A stretch of DNA of 64,000 nucleotides, taken from the NCBI RefSeq assembly GCF_014904705.1, contig NZ_JACZCQ010000005.1:186001-250000 (forward strand), in the 5' to 3' direction. The translations under genes were made by a program, and so were the position numbers. A model generated the notes under the pieces. That model was not told where the DNA came from. It saw nothing but the letters and a program-made list of their open reading frames with translations, and made no database searches. Shown here in pieces: positions 26,446 to 34,383 of the stretch. Position 1 is the stretch's first letter, and the number at the start of each line of letters is the position of its first letter. The stretch comes from Nisaea sediminum (GTDB lineage Bacteria; Pseudomonadota; Alphaproteobacteria; Thalassobaculales; Thalassobaculaceae).

Positions 26446-27597
26446 ATGGCCGAGCCAAGGGGCGAAAATTTCCTATTCAACCTGCGCGAACTCGGCGGCG
26501 CGCTTGGAGATCTCGGCACGCTCCTGCCACTGATGCTGGGGGCGATCGCCGTGGTCGGTCTGGCGCCCGCTCCGGTATTGCTCGGGTTCGCCGTCTTCTA
26601 CATCGCCACGGCGCTCTATTACCGCCTGCCGATCCCGGTCCAGCCGATGAAGGCCGTGGCGGCGGTCATGCTGACAACCGGGATCGCCCCCTCAAGTCTC
26701 GCAATAAGCGGCGTCCTGATCGGCGCCACCCTGCTTGTGCTCGGCGCGACGGGATGGATCGCGCGGCTCGCCCGCCTCGTGCCCCAATCCGTACTCGCCG
26801 GACTGCAGCTCGGCCTCGGTCTGGCACTTGCGCTTGTCAGCCTGGAGCTGATGGCCAGCGCGCCGCTACTCGCGCTGGCGACGCTGGTCCTCCTCGTCGG
26901 ATTCCTGTTCGCGCCGCGCTATCCCGCCGCCCTGATCGGCCTCGCCGCAGCGATTGCATTGGCGCAGATATTCGACATTCCCGGAACGCGGTTCGGAACG
27001 CTCGCAGCAGCGAGTTTCCAGATCCCGCCGCTGCCGTCACCAGCGGAACTGCAACAGGCCTTGTCACTCTACGTATTGCCGCAGCTTGCGCTGACCTTCA
27101 CCAATGCCGTCCTGCTCACCGCGCTTGTCGCGGGAGATTATTTCGGCGACCGCGCGTCCCATGTCACCCCGGCCAAGCTGTCGATAACGAGCGGCCTCGC
27201 AAATCTGGCGCTCACCCCCTTCGGCGCGCTGCCCATGTGCCACGGCGCCGGCGGCCTCGCAGCGCATTATCGTTTCGGTGCCCGAAGCGGCACCGCGCCG
27301 CTGGCCCTCGGCATGGCATTGCTCGTCGTTGCACTGCTTCCTGACGGACTCGGGCTGACGGCACTCGCCGCCATCCCCGCCGCCGGGCTGGGCGCGCTCA
27401 TGCTGATGGCGTCGGGCGAGTTCGCGTTCTCGAAACGCCTGTTCGACAGCAGGCCCTCCTGCTGGCCGGTGATTGCGATCACGGCGGGTTTCACCGTCTG
27501 GACGGATCCGTTTTGGGGTCTCGTATCCGGCTCTGCGGCGGAACTGGTGCGAATGGCGGTCCTGCGCCTGCTCCTGCAGCGCAACGCGAAGATCTGA
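26446..27597 (+). CDS. Putative molybdate/sulfate transporter, MOT1 (MFS_MOT1) type
   Basis: An inner-membrane transporter of 383 residues with about ten helices. The family signature ELGGALGDLGTLLPLMLG sits near the N-terminus, with the second repeat segment PMCHGAGGLAAHYRFGARSG near residues 265-284, both characteristic of the MOT1 and sulfate-permease-like family. ATG 26446 is chosen because GAGGAGAGG directly precedes it; the in-frame ATG at 26428 lacks a ribosome site. Molybdate is the best-supported substrate in characterised relatives. It may be relevant to the molybdenum enzyme at 51040, but the genes are 24 kb apart. Confidence 0.82.
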   Translation: MAEPRGENFLFNLRELGGALGDLGTLLPLMLGAIAVVGLAPAPVLLGFAVFYIATALYYRLPIPVQPMKAVAAVMLTTGIAPSSLAISGVLIGATLLVLGATGWIARLARLVPQSVLAGLQLGLGLALALVSLELMASAPLLALATLVLLVGFLFAPRYPAALIGLAAAIALAQIFDIPGTRFGTLAAASFQIPPLPSPAELQQALSLYVLPQLALTFTNAVLLTALVAGDYFGDRASHVTPAKLSITSGLANLALTPFGALPMCHGAGGLAAHYRFGARSGTAPLALGMALLVVALLPDGLGLTALAAIPAAGLGALMLMASGEFAFSKRLFDSRPSCWPVIAITAGFTVWTDPFWGLVSGSAAELVRMAVLRLLLQRNAKI

Positions 27598-27618
27598 TAC
27601 CCGCGGGCCCGCTACCGA

Positions 27619-28386
27619 CTAAACGCCATAGATCTTTCCCGCCCGCTCGGTCACCCAGGCCATCATGTCGCGCCAGGGGCCGGGGCCGTAGCTGATGCGG
27701 GCGACGCCGAGCGCTGCCAGCTCCTCCGGTTCCGGAACGCCCGGCATGATCAGGATGTTGAGCGGCAGCTCGACAGCCTCAACCGCCTGCTCGATCAGCT
27801 CCGGCGTCTTCAGGCCTGGCATGAAGATCCCACTGGCACCGGCGTCCGTATAGGCCCTCGCGCGGGCGAGCGCTTCGCCGATCAGGGCCGGATGGTTGGC
27901 CGGCTCCCGGTCCTTCAGGAAAAGGTCCGTGCGGGCATTGATGAAGAAGGGCAGGCCCGCATCCTCGGCGGCGGCCCGCGCGGCTCCGATCCGCGCCGCC
28001 TGTTCGGCGACCGGATACAGCCCGGTTCCACCGACTTTCTGATCCTCGAAATTCACCCCGACGGCACCGGCCGCGATCATCCGCGCAATGTTCTTGCCAA
28101 CACCTGTCGGGCCGGTCGCATAGGCGCCTTCGAAATCGACGCTGAGCGGCAGTTCCGAGGTTGCCGTGATCCGCCGCACGATCGTTTCCAGCAGATCGAG
28201 CGGAAGCGCCTCGCCGTCGCCATAGCCCTGTGCGCCCGCGACGGACCAGCTTCCTGTCGCCAGCGCCTTCGCGCCGGCATCGGCGACCGCCTTGGCGCTG
28301 CCCGCATCCCAGATATTGAAAAGAACGACCGGATCGCCCTTACGGTGCAGATCCGCGAAGGCCCTGGCCTTGTCCGCTTGCGACAT
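27619..28386 (-). CDS. Isocitrate lyase/PEP mutase superfamily protein
   Basis: A 255-residue TIM-barrel C-C lyase or mutase of the PEP mutase/2-methylisocitrate lyase superfamily. ALATGSWSVAGAQGYGDGE, SVDFEGAYA and AVGVNFEDQK provide the expected Asp and Glu ligands for Mg2+. The catalytic KKCG loop of true isocitrate lyases is absent. Oxaloacetate decarboxylase-like or phosphonopyruvate-related activity is possible. ATG 28386 follows GGGAGAGAA and overlaps the 3' end of ada by 47 bp on the same strand, implying translational linkage. Confidence 0.8.
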   Translation of the reverse strand: MSQADKARAFADLHRKGDPVVLFNIWDAGSAKAVADAGAKALATGSWSVAGAQGYGDGEALPLDLLETIVRRITATSELPLSVDFEGAYATGPTGVGKNIARMIAAGAVGVNFEDQKVGGTGLYPVAEQAARIGAARAAAEDAGLPFFINARTDLFLKDREPANHPALIGEALARARAYTDAGASGIFMPGLKTPELIEQAVEAVELPLNILIMPGVPEPEELAALGVARISYGPGPWRDMMAWVTERAGKIYGV

Positions 28387-29455
28387 GTGTTTCTCTCCCA
28401 ACCTGTCTTGCATAGCTTTCTTCCAGATCAATCAGCTTGCGCTTGCGCCAGAGCCCGCCGCCATAGCCGGTGAGCGAACCGTCCGCGCCGATCACCCGAT
28501 GGCACGGAATGGCGATGGCGATCTGGTTCGCTCCGTTGGCGCGGGCGACGGCACGGGTCGCGCTCGGCCGTCCGATGGCACGTGCGAGGTCGCCATAGCT
28601 CCGCGTCTCGCCCGCCGGAATCCGCTGCAGCTCCAGCCAGACCTCGCGGGTGAAGGGCGAGCCGTGATAGGCGAGCGGCGTCTCGAAGCGCGCTCCCCTG
28701 CCGGCGAAATAGGCATCCAGCTCGGCGGCGATCTGCTCGGTCGGCGGCAGCCGTCCGATGCCGATGCCGCCTGGCGCCGCTTCCCGCAGCTTCTTCAGCT
28801 CCCGCGGGAGGGCCTTGCGGTCGACGAATTCGAGCAGATGGAGATGCGTGCGGTCGCTGACCGCGACCAGTGCGCCGATCGGACTGTCGATCCAGTCCGC
28901 CTTCAGCAGCTCGCCGCCAGTGAAGCTTTGCGGCGACTGGCCGAGCAGACGGGCGAAGGCCGCGCGGAAACCGCTCGGCGAGTCGAACCCGGCATCGAGC
29001 TGGGCATCGATCACCCGCCCGCCGCCCGAGAGCGTGACGAAACCGTCGCGCAGCCGGCTGAGCCGCGCCATCTCGAGGAAGGTCATGCCGAACTGGCGCT
29101 TGAAGCTCCGCCGCACGGTCGAGGGATCGAGCCCAAGCGCGATGATGTCGCCCTCGGTCCAGCGCCGCTCCGGCTCCGCCTGGAAGGCCGCCATCAGCTT
29201 CATCACAGCCGGATCGCCCTCCGCAGCCTTGGCGAGCGGTCGGCAACGCTTGCAGGGCCGGAACCCGGCCTCGATGCATTCGCCGACCGTGGCGAAGAAT
29301 CGACAGTTCTCGGATTTCGGATTGCGGGCCGGACAGACCAGCCGGCAGAAGATCCCGGTCGAGGTCACGGCAACATAGACCCGCCCCTCGAAGGCCGGGT
29401 CACGGCGCTCAAGGGCGGCGTAGAGTGTGTCATGGTCGTATGTGTCGTACAGCAT
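28340..29455 (-). CDS. ada: Bifunctional Ada: DNA methylphosphotriester/O6-methylguanine repair and activator
   Basis: Repairs alkylated DNA and activates the adaptive response. The 371-residue protein has three parts. The N-terminal zinc domain carries Cys37, Cys41, Cys68 and Cys71 (GIFCRLVCPARN and PCKRC); Cys37 is the phosphotriester acceptor. An AraC-type helix-turn-helix region follows at about 85-180. The C-terminal methyltransferase has the acceptor Cys318 in IPCHRVIG. The start is ATG 29455; a TTG six bases upstream is also in frame. The stop overlaps the next gene by 47 bp. Confidence 0.95.
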   Translation of the reverse strand: MLYDTYDHDTLYAALERRDPAFEGRVYVAVTSTGIFCRLVCPARNPKSENCRFFATVGECIEAGFRPCKRCRPLAKAAEGDPAVMKLMAAFQAEPERRWTEGDIIALGLDPSTVRRSFKRQFGMTFLEMARLSRLRDGFVTLSGGGRVIDAQLDAGFDSPSGFRAAFARLLGQSPQSFTGGELLKADWIDSPIGALVAVSDRTHLHLLEFVDRKALPRELKKLREAAPGGIGIGRLPPTEQIAAELDAYFAGRGARFETPLAYHGSPFTREVWLELQRIPAGETRSYGDLARAIGRPSATRAVARANGANQIAIAIPCHRVIGADGSLTGYGGGLWRKRKLIDLEESYARQVGRETHVASGQGQGLRGSAP

Positions 29456-29519
29456 GACCAACGCCTAGCAGATCGCCCGGGGCCCGTACGCCGATTTTCG
29501 GGCGGGGATATTTCCAGAT

Positions 29520-29602
29520 CGTCATCCCGACGGAGGTCGGGACCCGGGGATGACAGGCAGCGCTCTACGATGCCCTGGGTCCCGGCCTGCGCCGGGATGA
29601 CG
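29520..29602. repeat. Long imperfect palindromic intergenic repeat
   Basis: Outer arms CGTCATCCCG (29520-29529) and CGGGATGACG (29593-29602) are perfectly complementary. Inner parts containing CGGGACCC and GGGTCCCG continue the pairing, leaving a terminal loop around 29555-29565. The sequence style (GTCATCCCG with GGGACCC) is typical of dispersed extragenic palindromes in alphaproteobacterial genomes. It fills the gap between ada and the phzF-family gene. Only one copy is in this window. Confidence 0.65.
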
Positions 29603-29610
29603 ACGATTAT

Positions 29611-30417
29611 TCAGATCTCAATATAGCCCGAGAGATACCGCGCGGCCTTGCCGGCCATCTCGACGCGGTCGCCCTTCAGGCTGCATTTCAGTTCGCCGCC
29701 GCGGGCCGAGATCTGGCGGCCGAGCAGCTCCTTCTTGCCGAGCCGTTCCGCCCAGTAGGGGATCAGCAGGCAATGGTTCGAGCCGGTGACCGGATCTTCG
29801 TTGATACCGTGGTTGGGAGCGAAATAGCGGGAGACGAAATCGACGTTCCAGCCCGGCGCCGTCACCATGACAGAGACGGTCGGCAGCTTCTTCAGCAGAC
29901 CGAAATCGGGGCTGACCGTGCGTACCTGGTCCTCGTTCTCAAGCACCGCCATGAGACGGTCCCGCTCCGGCTCCTGCGGCGCGTCGAAGAGCGCGACCGG
30001 AGTGACGCCGAGCGCTTCGCAGAGACCGTCCGGCACCTTGCAGGGCGCCGGCGGATAGCTCGGGAAGTTCATGACGTAATAGGCGCCGTCGCGCCGCACG
30101 CGGAGAATGCCGCTGCGGGTGCGGAAGCTGATCTCGTTCTTGTCCGGCATCAGGTCGTCGAAGATCAGCGCGGCACTGGCGAGCGTCGCATGGCCGCAGA
30201 GATCGACTTCCACCGCCGGGGTGAACCAACGCAGATGAAAGTCGGCCTCGCCGGTCTCGTCCGGAACGAAGAACGCGGTTTCCGCCAGATTGTTCTCCGC
30301 CGCGATCGACTGCATCGTCGGATCGGTAAGCCACGAATAGAGCGGACAGATCGCCGCCGGGTTTCCGGCGAAGACTTTATCCGTAAAGGCGTCGATCTGA
30401 TAAATCGGAACCCGCAT
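29611..30417 (-). CDS. PhzF-family isomerase/epimerase-like protein
   Basis: A 268-residue protein with the two-lobed diaminopimelate-epimerase-like fold of PhzF. The start VPIYQIDAFTDKVFAGNPAAICPL is the family signature. The general acid/base Glu46 is in NNLAETAFF, the position essential in PhzF itself. VDLCGHATLASA and EDPVTGSNHCLL are also conserved. Most family members are not phenazine enzymes, and their substrates are unknown. It follows the AlaX gene by 27 bp and is the third gene of that operon. Confidence 0.9.
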   Translation of the reverse strand: MRVPIYQIDAFTDKVFAGNPAAICPLYSWLTDPTMQSIAAENNLAETAFFVPDETGEADFHLRWFTPAVEVDLCGHATLASAALIFDDLMPDKNEISFRTRSGILRVRRDGAYYVMNFPSYPPAPCKVPDGLCEALGVTPVALFDAPQEPERDRLMAVLENEDQVRTVSPDFGLLKKLPTVSVMVTAPGWNVDFVSRYFAPNHGINEDPVTGSNHCLLIPYWAERLGKKELLGRQISARGGELKCSLKGDRVEMAGKAARYLSGYIEI

Positions 30418-30444
30418 TGTCCTTCTTCCTTTTGGTGACGATGG

Positions 30445-31149
30445 CTAATCCGCCAGCGTGATATTGATCCGCCGGTTCTGCTTGCCCTTGTTCTCGATCT
30501 TGCCGACCTGGACCGTACCGATCTCCGCCGTGGAGCGGACATGAGTGCCACCGCAGGGCTGGAAATCGACATCCTCGCCGATCCGCACCATGCGCACCTT
30601 GCCGCTGCCCATCGGCGGCTTCACCGACATGGTACGGACGAGATCCGGGTTGGCCTGAAGTTCCGCGTCGGTGATCCAGGAGAGCGAGACCGGATGATTT
30701 CCCGCGATCACCTCGTTCAGTTTCGCGGTCAGCGTCTCCTTCTCCGGCCGCTCGCCCGGGATGTCGAAATCGAGTCGGCCCTTGAGCTCGCCGATCTGAC
30801 CGCCGGTGACGCCGCCATCGACGACGGAGCAGAGAATGTGCAACGCCGTATGGGTGCGCATGTGGCGGTAGCGGCGGTCCCAGTCGAGGGTGACCTCGAC
30901 CTCCTCGCCCACCGCCGGAAGGCGCGCGCCGTCCGCGAGCACATGCGTGATCCCGCCCTCGCCCTTCACCGTGTCGGCGATGGCGACCTCGCCGGCCATG
31001 GTCTTCATCGTGCCGCTGTCGCCGGGCTGGCCGCCGCCGGTCGGGTAGAAGACGGTGCGGTCGAGCACCACGCCCTCCGGCCCGGCGGACACCACCTTCG
31101 CGGTGCAGGATTTGAGATAGGAATCTTCGCGGAAGAGTTCTTCGGTCAC
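30445..31149 (-). CDS. Alanyl-tRNA editing protein AlaX-type
   Basis: A free-standing editing domain related to the second half of alanyl-tRNA synthetase, which hydrolyses tRNA(Ala) charged with serine or glycine. The 234-residue protein keeps the zinc site HxxxH (His100 and His104, in HTALHIL) and CxxxH (Cys199 and His203, in CGGTH). FYPTGGGQPGD is the conserved N-terminal substrate loop. The start is GTG 31149, whose GTGA overlaps the TGA of the upstream dehydratase, a clear translational coupling; longer frames into that gene are spurious. Confidence 0.92.
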   Translation of the reverse strand: MTEELFREDSYLKSCTAKVVSAGPEGVVLDRTVFYPTGGGQPGDSGTMKTMAGEVAIADTVKGEGGITHVLADGARLPAVGEEVEVTLDWDRRYRHMRTHTALHILCSVVDGGVTGGQIGELKGRLDFDIPGERPEKETLTAKLNEVIAGNHPVSLSWITDAELQANPDLVRTMSVKPPMGSGKVRMVRIGEDVDFQPCGGTHVRSTAEIGTVQVGKIENKGKQNRRINITLAD

Positions 31150-32135
31150 TGTGCGGCCTCCTTGAGCTTGTCGGCTTCCATCAGGACCTCTTGATAGACC
31201 TCCCGGTCGACATTGCCACCACTCAAGATGACACCGATCTTTTTCCCCTTGTTCGCGGCCGCCTCTTTCAGACAACCCGCGAGCGGCACCGCGCCCGCGC
31301 CTTCGGCGATATTGTGGGTGTCAGTGAAATAGTGCCGCATGGCCGCTCGGATCTCCGCCTCGGAGACCGTGACGATGCGTTCGGCCCCCTTGCAGATCAG
31401 CTCCACCGCCGCCGGTACCGGCACCCGGCAGGCGACGCCGTCGGCGAAGGTGTTCGCGCTGTTGGTCGAAACCGGTTTCTTCTGGTCGAAGGAAAGCGCA
31501 TAGGCGGGCGCGTTCTCCGACACGACGCCGATCACCTCGGTCTTCAGGCCGAGCGCGTCGCGCGCCGTGATCACGCCCGAGATGCCGGAGCCGAGCCCGA
31601 TCGGGACATAGACCCGGTCGAGATCCGGGCAGGCGGTCAGCAGCTCGAGACCGTAGCTCGCCACGCCGCGGATCAGGTCCTCGTGATAGCTCGGCAGCAG
31701 GTGCAGCCCCTCGCTCTCGGAGAGCGCGACGGCATGCTCGAAAGCATCCTGGAAATCGCTGCCATGCTCGATCAGCTCGGCGCCGAGCGCCCGCATGGCG
31801 GCGTTCTTCTCCACCGAATTGCCCTCCGGCACCACGACCACCGGACGCAGCCCCGCGCGCGCGGCGGCGAAGGCGACGCTCTGCCCATGATTGCCGCGGG
31901 TCGCGGTGATCACGCCCGGGCAGTCCGGCATGCGGCGCTTGAGGCCGTCCATATAGACCAGCCCGCCGCGCACCTTGAAGGCGCCGAGCGGCGTGTGGTT
32001 CTCGTGCTTGACCCGGATCTCGGCCCCGGCGCGCCGGGAAAGCAGCGGCCAGTGATGCTGCGGCGTCGGCGGCACAACGCTGTGAACCAGGTCTGCGGCC
32101 TCTTCGAGCTGCTGGCGCGTAAAGGAGATTGCCAC
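31146..32135 (-). CDS. PLP-dependent threonine/serine dehydratase-type enzyme
   Basis: A 329-residue fold-type II PLP enzyme that should deaminate threonine, serine or a hydroxy amino acid. The Schiff-base lysine is Lys54 in GAFKVRGG. TRGNHGQSVAFAA binds the carboxylate, and GLGSGISGV (around 178) is the glycine-rich phosphate loop. There is no regulatory ACT domain, so this is a catabolic form rather than biosynthetic IlvA. It is first in an operon with the AlaX and PhzF genes and lies opposite a MocR regulator. Confidence 0.88.
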   Translation of the reverse strand: MAISFTRQQLEEAADLVHSVVPPTPQHHWPLLSRRAGAEIRVKHENHTPLGAFKVRGGLVYMDGLKRRMPDCPGVITATRGNHGQSVAFAAARAGLRPVVVVPEGNSVEKNAAMRALGAELIEHGSDFQDAFEHAVALSESEGLHLLPSYHEDLIRGVASYGLELLTACPDLDRVYVPIGLGSGISGVITARDALGLKTEVIGVVSENAPAYALSFDQKKPVSTNSANTFADGVACRVPVPAAVELICKGAERIVTVSEAEIRAAMRHYFTDTHNIAEGAGAVPLAGCLKEAAANKGKKIGVILSGGNVDREVYQEVLMEADKLKEAAQ

Positions 32136-32215
32136 GGGTCTGTCCTTTCCATGTCACGTTGGTAGCCCCGGCATCATGGCAAAGCCGTCCGCCGCGATCC
32201 ATCCGTGTCACGATC

Positions 32216-32323
32216 ACATTGTCATCATTCGAAGGGATACAAATCGATACAATTCAACGATTGAACCCCTTCATTCATGGAGTAATATCGAACCAATCGA
32301 CATTCAATCGGAACATTGTCATC
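32216..32323. promoter_or_regulatory. Operator-like repeats between the dehydratase and MocR genes
   Basis: Two identical GATACAA direct repeats (32236-32242 and 32246-32252) are spaced exactly 10 bp apart. TTCAA-CGA-TTGAA (32253-32265) follows immediately. An 11-bp direct repeat ACATTGTCATC flanks the region at 32216-32226 and 32313-32323. The spacer is clearly more AT-rich than its surroundings. MocR regulators usually bind direct repeats near their own promoters, so these are candidate sites. Confidence 0.5.
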
Positions 32324-32332
32324 GAGACAAAG

Positions 32333-33733
32333 ATGCACCGACCCGCGCTCGAATGGCTCCCCGACCTCTCGGGGATCCCCGGACCCAAATATCTCGCCAT
32401 CGCCCGCGCCATGGCGGAGGACATCGCCACCGGACGGCTCGCGCCGGGCACGCAGCTGCCGACCCACCGCGAACTCGCCTACCAGCTCGGCGTCACGGTC
32501 GGCACCGTCTCGCGCGGCTATGCCGAAGCGACCCGGCGCGGCCTGATCGACGGCGAAGTCGGGCGCGGCACCTTTGTGCGCCGCCGGATCGGCCGCGACA
32601 TGGGAGAGATCCCGGTCGGCGCCAACCGCGGCGGGATCGATTTCGGCCTGAACTACCCGCCACTCGGCGCCTCGGAGCGCGAGGCCTTTGCCGCCGCCCT
32701 GCACGAGATCGCCGACGGGCGCGACCTGATGAACCTGCTCGCCTATGCCCCCCATGGCGGCGCCCCCCGCCACAGGAGGGCGGCGGCGGACTGGATGGTC
32801 AGCCTCGGGGTGAAGACCGATGCCGACCGGGCGATTGTCACCACGGGCGGGCAGAACGGCATGCTCGCCGCTTTTTCGGCGCTGGTGCAGGCGGGCGATA
32901 CAATCCTGGTCGAGAAGCTGACCTACCCCGGCATTGTCCCCCTCGCCGAGATGCTCGGCCTCAAGGTGCAGCCGGTCGAGCTCGACGCCGAAGGGCTCAG
33001 CCCCGACGCGCTGGAGGAAGCCTGCCGCAGCTTCGCGCCGCGCGCGCTCTATTTCATGCCGACGCTGCAGAACCCGACCAATACGATCATGAGCGCGAAA
33101 CGCCGCGAGCAGGTCGCCGAGATCGCCGCGCGCTACAACCTGATCCTGGTGGAGGACGACATCTACCGCTTCCTCGTCGAGGACGCGCCGGAGCCGCTCT
33201 CCAACCTCCTGCCGGAACAGTCGATCTTCATCACCTCGGCGGCGAAGCAGCTCGCGCCCGGACTGCGTATCGGAGGCGTCAGCGCGCCGCGTGCCATGGT
33301 TCCCCGCCTCGAGCGCGCGATGCGCGCCTCCACCTGGATGGCGGCGCCGGCGATGGCGGAGATCTTCGCCCTCTGGGTCGATCGCGGCATCGCGCTGCGG
33401 CTCGCCCGTGAGAAAGCGGAGGAAATGCGGCAGCGCCAGGAGGCCGCGGCCGAGATCCTCCACGGCTTCGAGTTTGCCCAGCACCCGACCAGCATGCATC
33501 TCTGGCTCACGGTCCCCGCACCCTGGACCGACCGGGACGCGGTCGCGGTGCTGGGCGAGCAGGGCGTCGCCGTCTCCTCCGGCCAGGTCTTCGCCACCGC
33601 CCCCGGCGCGGGCCGCAACCGGCTCCGCCTCTCCCTCGGCAATCCGAAGGACCTGAAGACGGTGCGCCACGGCCTCACCCTCGTCGCCGACACCCTCGCC
33701 GGCGCGCCGCAGCAGGCCGCCTCCATCGTCTGA
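32333..33733 (+). CDS. MocR-type transcriptional regulator (GntR HTH fused to aminotransferase domain)
   Basis: A 466-residue PLP-binding regulator. The N-terminal GntR winged helix (about 15-85) contains LPTHRELAYQLGVTVGTVSRGY. The C-terminal domain is a fold-type I aminotransferase with Lys305 in TSAAKQLAPG as the PLP lysine and Asp275/Tyr278 in VEDDIYRF. It is divergent from the dehydratase-AlaX-PhzF operon and probably controls it by sensing an amino acid or PLP adduct. The start is ATG 32333; the frame to the left runs through the operator region. Confidence 0.9.
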   Translation: MHRPALEWLPDLSGIPGPKYLAIARAMAEDIATGRLAPGTQLPTHRELAYQLGVTVGTVSRGYAEATRRGLIDGEVGRGTFVRRRIGRDMGEIPVGANRGGIDFGLNYPPLGASEREAFAAALHEIADGRDLMNLLAYAPHGGAPRHRRAAADWMVSLGVKTDADRAIVTTGGQNGMLAAFSALVQAGDTILVEKLTYPGIVPLAEMLGLKVQPVELDAEGLSPDALEEACRSFAPRALYFMPTLQNPTNTIMSAKRREQVAEIAARYNLILVEDDIYRFLVEDAPEPLSNLLPEQSIFITSAAKQLAPGLRIGGVSAPRAMVPRLERAMRASTWMAAPAMAEIFALWVDRGIALRLAREKAEEMRQRQEAAAEILHGFEFAQHPTSMHLWLTVPAPWTDRDAVAVLGEQGVAVSSGQVFATAPGAGRNRLRLSLGNPKDLKTVRHGLTLVADTLAGAPQQAASIV

Positions 33734-33794
33734 GCCTTTCCTGCCTCTCACCCAACCCGCGTTTCCCGAACCGCATATCAAGGAACCCACGAGA

Positions 33795-34379
33795 ATGAAG
33801 GTCGAACCCGTCACCCTCTCCGGCAAGCATGTCCGCCTGGAGCCGCTCAGCCTCGATCACATCCCGGCCCTGCAGAAGGCCGCCGAGGATCCGGCGATCT
33901 GGAAATGGACCTGGCCGGGCACCGACCCGAAGGCGGTCGAGGCCTATATCCACCTCGCGCTGGAGAACCAGGAGAAGGGCATCGACTGCCCCTTCGCGAC
34001 AATCGACGTGGCGAGCGGCGAGGTCGCGGGCTCGACCCGCTACATGACCATCGACACCAAGAACAAGCGGGTGGAGATCGGCAGCACCTGGATCAACCCG
34101 CGCTTCCAGCGCACGCCGATCAATACCGAAGCCAAATACATGATGCTGAAACACGCCTTCGAGACGCTCGGCTGCATCCGGGTCGAGTTCAAGACCCACC
34201 ACCGCAACGAGCAGTCCCAGAACGCCCTGAAGCGGATCGGCGCGATCTACGAGGGCACGCTGCGCCAGCACATGATCCACACCGACGGCACGCTCCGGGA
34301 CTCGGTCTATTTCTCCATCCTCGACAAGGAATGGGCCGGGGTGAAGGAGATGCTGGAGGGGAAGCTCGCGGCGCGCTGA
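33795..34379 (+). CDS. GNAT N-acetyltransferase, RimJ/RimL type
   Basis: A 194-residue acetyltransferase. The start MKVEPVTLSGKHVRLEPLSLDHIPAL and the later NTEAKYMMLKHAFETLGCIRVEFKTHHRNEQS are typical of the RimJ/RimL-like protein or amino-acid acetyltransferases. RNEQSQNALKRIGAIYEG contains the acetyl-CoA-binding helix region. It lies 61 bp after the MocR gene on the same strand and could be co-transcribed. The target may be a ribosomal protein, an amino acid or an antibiotic. Confidence 0.88.
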   Translation: MKVEPVTLSGKHVRLEPLSLDHIPALQKAAEDPAIWKWTWPGTDPKAVEAYIHLALENQEKGIDCPFATIDVASGEVAGSTRYMTIDTKNKRVEIGSTWINPRFQRTPINTEAKYMMLKHAFETLGCIRVEFKTHHRNEQSQNALKRIGAIYEGTLRQHMIHTDGTLRDSVYFSILDKEWAGVKEMLEGKLAAR

Positions 34380-34383
34380 CGCC

